The notes below the pieces were generated by a model, which was not told where the DNA came from, searched no databases, and saw only the letters and a list, made by a program, of their open reading frames with translations. This document shows, piece after piece, positions 59,143 to 64,000 of a stretch of 64,000 nt of DNA. The translations under genes were made by a program, and so were the position numbers. The DNA comes from Curtobacterium sp. TC1 (lineage in GTDB: Bacteria; Actinomycetota; Actinomycetes; Actinomycetales; Microbacteriaceae): the NCBI RefSeq assembly GCF_019844075.1, contig NZ_CP081964.1, positions 1,798,001 to 1,862,000 on the forward strand, in the 5' to 3' direction. Numbering within the stretch: the stretch's first letter is position 1; the number at the start of each line of letters is the position of its first letter.

Positions 59143-60689
59143 GACTCGACGGACAGCGCACCTACGGCACGGACGACGTCGTCGACGTGGTGGTCGTCGG
59201 GACCGGCGCCGGCGGAGCCCCCCTGCTGGCCTCCCTGGCCCGTCGCGGCCTGCGGGTCGTCGCCCTCGAGGCCGGGCGCAACACCGAGCCGGGCGACCAC
59301 GTGCCCGACGAGGTCGCCGCACCCGGCGACATCAACTGGATGGACGAGCGGCTGAGCGGCGGCGGAGCACCGACCGCGTTCGGCCCGAACAACAGCGGGA
59401 CCGGCGTGGGCGGCTCGACGCTGCACTGGGGTGCGTTCACACCGCGCCCGAGCGAGCACGACCTGCGCCTGCGCTCCGAGAGCGGCCAGGGCCAGGACTG
59501 GCCGATCAGCCACGCCGAGCTCACCGGCTGGATCGAGCAGGTCGAGCACGACGTCGGGGTGGCCGGTCCCGAGCACTACCCGTGGGACCCGTCGCGCCGC
59601 TACCGGATGCGTCCGCCGGCGCGCAACGCCTCGTCGGACATGATGATGCGCGGGGCAGCGGCCGCCGGCATCACCGCGACCGACGCCCCCGTCGGCCTGA
59701 CCACCGAGGACCGTCACCAGGAGCACCACGGTCTGCGGCATGCCTGCGTGTCCTGCGGCTCGTGCCACCAGGGCTGCCGCAACGGCGCCAAGGTCTCGAT
59801 GGACACGACGTACCTGCCGGCCGCCGTGGCCTTCGGCGCCGAGATCCGGCCGGACTCGTTCGTGCACGGCATCGAGCTCGACGCCGCGGGCGAGGTCAGC
59901 GCCGTGCTGTACACCCGAGACAGCCGCGAGCACCGGCAGCGCTGCCGGTCGCTCGTGCTCGCCGCCGGCGGCGTCGAGACCCCGCGCCTGCTGCTGCACA
60001 CCGGGATCGCGAACGGCAGCGACCAGGTCGGCCGGAACTTCACCGCGCACGGCGCCACCCAGGTCTGGGCCCGCTTCGACCAGTCGATGCGCTCCTACCG
60101 CGGCTACCCCTCGTCGATCATCACCGAGGACTTCGTCCGGCCCGCCGACGCGGACTTCGCCGGCGGGTACCTGATCCAGAGCCTCGGGGTGCAGCCGCAG
60201 ACCTTCGCCAACACGCTCGTCCGGGGCGGCGGCCTGCGCGGCGCCGAACTGGTGCGGGCGCTGCAGGACTACCCGTACTCGGCGGGCGTCGGCATCAACG
60301 CCGAGTGCCTGCCGTACGACGACAACCGCCTGGTGCTCGCGGACGAGGTCGACGAGCACGGTGTCCCGCGCGCACGGGTGTCGTTCACGCCGGGGTCCAA
60401 CGAGGATGCGATCCGCCGTCACGCCGTCCGCACCATGACCACCATCGTCGAGGCCGCCGGCGGCAAGGACGTCCGGGTCCTCGAGCGCACCGCGCACACC
60501 ATCGGCACGGCCCGCATGGGAGCGGACCGCGAGACCTCGGTCGTCGACCCCGACGGCCGCTCGTGGGACGTCCCGAACCTGTGGATCGCCGACAACTCGG
60601 TGTTCCCGAGTGCCGTCATCGCGAACCCGGCGCTGACGATCATGGCGCTGTCGCTCCGCACCGCCGACCGGATGCTCCGGGCCGCCTGA
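59139..60689 (+). CDS. GMC family oxidoreductase (dehydrogenase large subunit)
   Basis: A 516-residue FAD-dependent GMC enzyme. FAD motif VVVVGTGAGGAPLLASLARR (about residues 17-36), GTGVGGSTLHWGAFTPRPSE, the Cys-rich CVSCGSCHQGCRNGAKVSM (about 206-224) typical of long-chain alcohol/gluconate dehydrogenase relatives, and the C-terminal HTIGTARMGADRETS and NPALTIMALSLRTADRM block with the catalytic His/Asn. Its partner is the upstream fusion protein. Substrate is a polyol, sugar acid or lipid-like alcohol by family; unproven. Confidence 0.92.
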   Translation: MRLDGQRTYGTDDVVDVVVVGTGAGGAPLLASLARRGLRVVALEAGRNTEPGDHVPDEVAAPGDINWMDERLSGGGAPTAFGPNNSGTGVGGSTLHWGAFTPRPSEHDLRLRSESGQGQDWPISHAELTGWIEQVEHDVGVAGPEHYPWDPSRRYRMRPPARNASSDMMMRGAAAAGITATDAPVGLTTEDRHQEHHGLRHACVSCGSCHQGCRNGAKVSMDTTYLPAAVAFGAEIRPDSFVHGIELDAAGEVSAVLYTRDSREHRQRCRSLVLAAGGVETPRLLLHTGIANGSDQVGRNFTAHGATQVWARFDQSMRSYRGYPSSIITEDFVRPADADFAGGYLIQSLGVQPQTFANTLVRGGGLRGAELVRALQDYPYSAGVGINAECLPYDDNRLVLADEVDEHGVPRARVSFTPGSNEDAIRRHAVRTMTTIVEAAGGKDVRVLERTAHTIGTARMGADRETSVVDPDGRSWDVPNLWIADNSVFPSAVIANPALTIMALSLRTADRMLRAA

Positions 60690-60736
60690 CCCGCGCGAGC
60701 GGGCCGACGGCGCGATCGTGCCACGGCCCGCTCCGG

Positions 60737-61303
60737 TCAGCCGCGCAGCGCGAGTGCCTCGCTCGTCCACCGGGCGTGCAGGTCCCACGGGTCCTCCACG
60801 CCGGCGGCGACGGCGTCGACGTGCGCGAGCAGCTCCGGCGTCGCCCGGAACCACTCGGTGCCGGGGTACCGCGTGGCGGCGAACTGCGTGTGCCGGCGGC
60901 GTTCGAGCGACCGGTCGCCCCGCTCGAACGCCAGCAGGTCCTGGTGCGGGATCGCGGCCAACCGCTGGCGCGGGTTCGTCGTCGTGCCGATCTTCACCCG
61001 GTCGCCGAAGTCGTCGCGCATCCGGAGGTAGTACACGACGTCGACCCGCGGGGGAGCGAGGTCGCCGTCGGGCACGTCGCCCCACCGCCACTCGCACCGC
61101 GCGCAGACGAAGCCGGACGGGAACCGCACGCCGATGCGCGACCCGCAGACCGCGCAAGGCCCCGGGAGTGCGTCCTCGACGCCGACGTGCTCGGCGGCGA
61201 ACTCGGTCACCAGCGTGACGTGCGTGGCGCACAGGGGCACGCCCGCGAGCGCGTCCGCAGCGGTGCCTGCGCAACCCGGCACGCAGCACGACGAGGTGAC
61301 CAT
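60737..61303 (-). CDS. GIY-YIG nuclease-like protein with zinc finger
   Basis: A 188-residue protein. N-terminal Cys-rich part (SSCCVPGCAGT, then PLCATH; later CAVCGSRIGVRFPSGFVCARC) forms a zinc finger. C-terminal GIY-YIG (T5orf172/Mug113 type): VVYYLRMRDDFGDRVKIGTT, NPRQRLAAIPHQDLLAFERG, the Arg and Glu of SLERRRHTQF, and PGTEWFRATPEL. The usual GIY is VYY/VKIG here, as in this branch. Probably DNA-acting; function unknown. Convergent with the GMC gene and co-directional with the SIP gene. Confidence 0.85.
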   Translation of the reverse strand: MVTSSCCVPGCAGTAADALAGVPLCATHVTLVTEFAAEHVGVEDALPGPCAVCGSRIGVRFPSGFVCARCEWRWGDVPDGDLAPPRVDVVYYLRMRDDFGDRVKIGTTTNPRQRLAAIPHQDLLAFERGDRSLERRRHTQFAATRYPGTEWFRATPELLAHVDAVAAGVEDPWDLHARWTSEALALRG

Positions 61304-61404
61304 GTCCGGAACGCTAGCCGGACCCACCGACGTCCCCCGCGCCTCCCGGCTGCTCCGCTCCCCATCGCACCCGCTCTGGGAAGGACCGCGCAGGCGCCCG
61401 GCCG

Positions 61405-62250
61405 TCAGTCGGTGAAGATCACGCCGACCGGCTCGCGCTTCTCCTCCTGGAACTGGTCCTCGCCCCGCCCGAGCGCCCAGTAGGCGGACAGCGACATCTC
61501 GCGCTTCTCGAGCCCCCAGTCGTCCTGCAGCAGCCGACGGATCGCCTTCATCGCGGTCCGCTCGCCGTGCGCGAAGACCTGGACCGGCCGGGAGGCGCGG
61601 GGCAGCGCCCGGGCCGCGTCCAGCAGGAGCGTGCCCGGCTGGGCGCCGGTGGCGTCGCGGTGCAGCCACCGCAGGTCGACCCCGGCCGGGTGCGCGATCT
61701 GCTGCTCGTCGGCCGGGCCGGCGACCTCGACCAGGGCGATGCCCGTGGCCGTGTCGGCCATGGACTCCAGCGCGGCGCCGATGGCCGGCAGGGCGCTGTC
61801 GTCGCCGAGCAGGACGTGCGTCACGTCCGGGTCGTCCACGGGCGCGTAGCCACCGCCGGGGCCAGACAAGGCGAGCTTGTCGCCGGGCTGCGCCGCTGCG
61901 GCCCAGGGCCCGGCGAGCCCGTCGTCGCCGTGCACGACGAAGTCGACCGCGATCGTCCTCGCGGTGTGGTCGACGGCCCGCACCGTGTAGGTGCGGCGGG
62001 CCGGCCGGTCCTGCTTCGGCAGGGTGTCGCGCAGCGCCTCGAGGTCGTACGGCGGCTCGAGGCCGAGCGACGGCTTGGCGAGCAGGAGCTTGACGTACTT
62101 GTCGGTGGCGGCCAGCTTGTCCGCATCGGCCGTGCCCACGAAGTCGTCGAAGGCCGGTCCGCCGAGGTGGACACGCACCATGTGCGGCGTCAGCCGCTCG
62201 GTACGGTCGACCACGAAGACGTGCTGGGGGCGTTTGGGCTTGGAGCTCAT
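61405..62250 (-). CDS. Siderophore-interacting protein (FAD/NAD(P)H ferric-siderophore reductase)
   Basis: A 281-residue flavin reductase of the SIP family. N-terminal FVVDRTERLTPHMVRVHLGG, FAD-binding RTYTVRAVDHTARTIAVDFV and HGDDGLAGPWAAAAQPGDKL, then HVLLGDDSALPAIGAALESM. The NAD(P)H domain has VFAHGERTAMKAIRRLLQDD and the closing YWALGRGEDQFQEEK. It reduces Fe(III)-siderophores to release iron. Divergent from the heme oxygenase, sharing an iron-regulator box. Confidence 0.93.
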   Translation of the reverse strand: MSSKPKRPQHVFVVDRTERLTPHMVRVHLGGPAFDDFVGTADADKLAATDKYVKLLLAKPSLGLEPPYDLEALRDTLPKQDRPARRTYTVRAVDHTARTIAVDFVVHGDDGLAGPWAAAAQPGDKLALSGPGGGYAPVDDPDVTHVLLGDDSALPAIGAALESMADTATGIALVEVAGPADEQQIAHPAGVDLRWLHRDATGAQPGTLLLDAARALPRASRPVQVFAHGERTAMKAIRRLLQDDWGLEKREMSLSAYWALGRGEDQFQEEKREPVGVIFTD

Positions 62251-62289
62251 CGGTACGAGCGTCCTCTCTCCTGCTTGACGTTTGTCGAA

Positions 62290-62308
62290 CTAAGGTTAGC
62301 CTTACCTC
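62290..62308. promoter_or_regulatory. IdeR/DtxR-type iron box
   Basis: CTAAGGTTAGCCTTACCTC lies directly before the heme oxygenase ATG and resembles the DtxR/IdeR consensus TTAGGTTAGGCTAACCTAA. It lies 40 bases from the divergent siderophore reductase start. Both genes are therefore expected to be repressed by iron. Confidence 0.8.
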
Positions 62309-62992
62309 ATGGACACGACCGTCACCCCGTTCTCCGAGCTGCTGCGCAAGCGCACCCGGCGCTCGCACGGATCCTCGGCCGGGAACGGCTTCATGCACGA
62401 CCTGCTCGGCGGGAAGTGCGACGTCGCCGACTACGCGGCGTTGCTCGGACAGTACTCGTTCGTCTACGACGCCCTCGAGCGTGCGGCCGAGCGGATGGCG
62501 GACCACCCGGTGGCGGCGCCGTTCGTCACCTCGCAGCTCACGCGGATGCCGGCGATCCGCGCCGACCTCGAGTACCTGATCGGTCCGGACTGGTCCGAGC
62601 TGGTGTGCCCGCTCCCCGCCACGACGGCGTACGTGCGGCGGCTCAACGAGGTCGCGGCCGAGTGGCCCGGCGGCTTCGTCGCCCACCACTACACGCGGTA
62701 CCTCGGTGACCTGTCCGGTGGGCAGATGATCGGGCGGATGCTGTCCGACCAGTTCGGCTTCGACACGAACGGGGTCCTGTTCTACATCTTCGACCAGGTC
62801 GCGGACCCCAGCGCCTTCAAGGAAACCTACCGTGCGCAGCTCGACGCGGCACCGTGGTCGGCGGACGAGCAGGAACGGGTCATCGCCGAGGTCGAACTGG
62901 CGTACTCGCTCAACAGCGGTCTGCTCGAGGGCCTCGACGCCCGTCGGCGGCCGGTGACGGACGGTGTCGGCGACGCGGCGGTGACCGCGTGA
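62309..62992 (+). CDS. hmuO: Heme oxygenase (biliverdin-producing)
   Basis: A 227-residue HmuO/HO-1 type heme oxygenase. The proximal heme ligand is His20 (RTRRSHGSSAGNGFMHDLLG), the same position as in corynebacterial HmuO. The distal helix HHYTRYLGDLSGGQMIGRML carries the GxxSGG kink over the heme. It releases iron from heme as biliverdin, CO and Fe2+. The ATG directly follows the iron box, so the mRNA leader is at most a few bases long, suggesting a leaderless message. DUF2470 follows with a GTGA overlap. Confidence 0.95.
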   Translation: MDTTVTPFSELLRKRTRRSHGSSAGNGFMHDLLGGKCDVADYAALLGQYSFVYDALERAAERMADHPVAAPFVTSQLTRMPAIRADLEYLIGPDWSELVCPLPATTAYVRRLNEVAAEWPGGFVAHHYTRYLGDLSGGQMIGRMLSDQFGFDTNGVLFYIFDQVADPSAFKETYRAQLDAAPWSADEQERVIAEVELAYSLNSGLLEGLDARRRPVTDGVGDAAVTA

Positions 62993-63282
62993 CCGAGCCG
63001 TTCGACGACGAGGCACGCAGGGCGATCCTCCGGCACATGAACGCCGACCACGCCGGCGACAACCTGGCGATCGTCCGCGCGAACGGTGCCGCGACCGCCG
63101 TGGCGGCGACGATGACCGAGATCGACGCCGTCGCCGGGGTCTGGCTCGCCCGGCTCGACGACGGCGACGAGGAACAGGTCATCGTGCCGTGGACGTCGCC
63201 GCTGACCGACCGCCGTTCGGCTCGGGTGCAGATCGTCGAGGTCCACTCCGCCGCGCAGGCCCAGCTCGCCGAACCGAGCTGA
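62989..63282 (+). CDS. DUF2470 family protein
   Basis: A 97-residue DUF2470 protein. ARRAILRHMNADHAGDNLAI (about residues 9-28) with the His-Met-Asn-x-Asp-His motif, and DRRSARVQIVEVHSAAQAQL at the end. The domain is frequent at the C-terminus of heme-utilisation (HugZ-like) proteins and is thought to bind heme or help its breakdown. GTG start overlaps the heme oxygenase stop. Confidence 0.9.
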   Translation: MTEPFDDEARRAILRHMNADHAGDNLAIVRANGAATAVAATMTEIDAVAGVWLARLDDGDEEQVIVPWTSPLTDRRSARVQIVEVHSAAQAQLAEPS

Positions 63283-63502
63283 GCCGAGCCGCGCCGACCA
63301 CAGACCCGCCGGGATCGCGGACCGCGTCGCAACTGCAGGGGTGCTCCCGCCTCGCGTCGCGATCCCGGCGTCCTCCGTGCGTGCCCGCGCCCGGCACGAA
63401 CGGCCGGCTGGTCCGTCCGGACGGTCGACGTCACGGGCGCCCGTTGGCCGATACGCTGCTCGGAGCCGGGACGGTGTTCCCGGACGACCCCGAAAGGACC
63501 CC

Positions 63503-64000
63503 ATGACGGCGATCGACGGATCGGCGCGCCATGAGCGCGCTCGGGACGACGTCAGCGGCGCGGTCGACAGTGACCTGCGCGCCGACGTGCGCTACCTCGG
63601 CAACCTGCTCGGCCGGGTGCTGCGCGAGAACGGCGGCGACGAGCTGCTGCGTGACGTGGAGTCGCTGCGCGCAGCCGTGATCGACGCCTACGAGGGCGAC
63701 CACGCCGAGGGCGCCGCCCGCGCGCAGACCCTCGTGTCCGCGATGTCGGCCGAGCGCGCCGAAGCGGTCGCACAGGCCTTCACGACGTACTTCCACCTCA
63801 CGAACCTGGCGGAGGAGCACCACCGCGTGCGGGTGCTCCGACAGCGCGGTGACGACGGGGGACTCGCCGGCGACTCGTTCCCGGCGACCTACGCGGAACT
63901 CGTGGCCGAGGTCGGCGAGGCCGAGGCGGCCGAGCGACTCCGGACGCTGCGGTTCCACCCGGTGCTGACCGCGCACCCGACCGAGGCCCGCCGTCGTGCG
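63503..64000 (+). CDS. ppc: Phosphoenolpyruvate carboxylase (N-terminal part, cut by window end)
   Basis: The first 166 residues of a PEP carboxylase. SDLRADVRYLGNLLGRVLRE, FHLTNLAEEHHRVRVLRQRG, and PVLTAHPTEARRR, which contains the catalytic His of the TAHPTE motif (His138 in E. coli numbering). The enzyme makes oxaloacetate from PEP and bicarbonate. The ATG has a GAAAGGA ribosome-binding site. The gene continues beyond position 64000. The 220-base gap upstream (63283-63502) shows no gene. Confidence 0.95.
   Translation, partial: MTAIDGSARHERARDDVSGAVDSDLRADVRYLGNLLGRVLRENGGDELLRDVESLRAAVIDAYEGDHAEGAARAQTLVSAMSAERAEAVAQAFTTYFHLTNLAEEHHRVRVLRQRGDDGGLAGDSFPATYAELVAEVGEAEAAERLRTLRFHPVLTAHPTEARRRA

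Noticed and set aside
1..64000. CRISPR arrays
   Set aside because: No regularly spaced direct repeats with unique spacers were found; the repeats present are palindromic intergenic elements or short in-frame tandem repeats.
1..64000. Insertion sequences, prophage or integrative element boundaries
   Set aside because: No transposase, integrase or phage structural gene, and no direct-repeat att-like pair around the tRNA-Val gene, was seen.

Overview
The window is about 64 kb of very GC-rich DNA with dense coding, many 4-base ATGA/GTGA overlaps, frequent GTG starts and short gaps. This, the gene families present (DUF3140, DUF4287 and DUF1684 proteins, a SatD protein, a MsiK-dependent style sugar importer without its own ATPase) and an IdeR/DtxR-type iron box point to an actinobacterium. 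Microbacteriaceae, for example Curtobacterium, is my best guess; that is inference, not a database result. I count about 70 protein genes, one tRNA-Val(TAC) and one clear pseudogene. The last gene (ppc) runs off the right end.

Layout. 1-7.8 kb: SatD plus a membrane partner, tRNA-Val, a TetR/epimerase divergent pair with twin operators, an N5-(carboxyethyl)ornithine-synthase-like dehydrogenase, a HAD phosphatase, an ASCH protein, a lipoprotein and an AraC regulator. 8.0-16.9 kb: a seven-gene operon of three luciferase-like (LLM) flavin monooxygenases and a complete oligopeptide-type ABC importer. 16.9-28.5 kb: mixed housekeeping and stress genes (hydrolases, a second AraC regulator, an acetyltransferase, a decayed PhnB-like gene, SDRs, small stress proteins, a MetE-like methyltransferase and a TehA/SLAC1-like channel). 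28.6-35.4 kb: a sugar-utilisation operon (two Gfo/Idh/MocA dehydrogenases and a CUT1 importer) divergent from a ROK repressor. 35.5-38.6 kb: a DUF1684 protein, a degenerate histidine phosphatase and a 494-residue retron-type reverse transcriptase. 38.7-56.3 kb: a second, larger monooxygenase and transport island (a DszC/SfnC-like enzyme, six LLM genes of which one is shortened, an AhpD-like protein, a full oligopeptide-type importer and a polar-amino-acid-type importer). 56.4-64 kb: a zinc-ribbon PD-(D/E)XK protein, a hydrolase/gluconate-dehydrogenase-subunit fusion with its GMC partner, a GIY-YIG protein, an iron/heme block (siderophore-interacting reductase, heme oxygenase, DUF2470) and the start of ppc.

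How the genes work together. The two monooxygenase islands share a plan: one ~340-residue LLM enzyme, two or more NtaA/SnaA/DszA-like LLM enzymes, two permeases, a fused double ATPase and a lipoprotein binding protein. They probably import and oxidatively cleave organosulfur or related small compounds to recover sulfur. No flavin reductase to feed FMNH2 is present in the window. The iron block is a classic IdeR-controlled heme/siderophore iron-recovery unit.

Most notable observations: (i) the orphan reverse transcriptase, which has retron hallmarks (YADD, VTG, an NAxxH-like motif) and a long N-terminal region as in myxobacterial-type retron enzymes, and whose 5' end holds strong hairpins that could belong to an msr/msd RNA; (ii) a family of ~40-bp intergenic palindromes whose arms differ between copies yet stay complementary; (iii) a two-hairpin terminator module used repeatedly; (iv) the two parallel monooxygenase islands.
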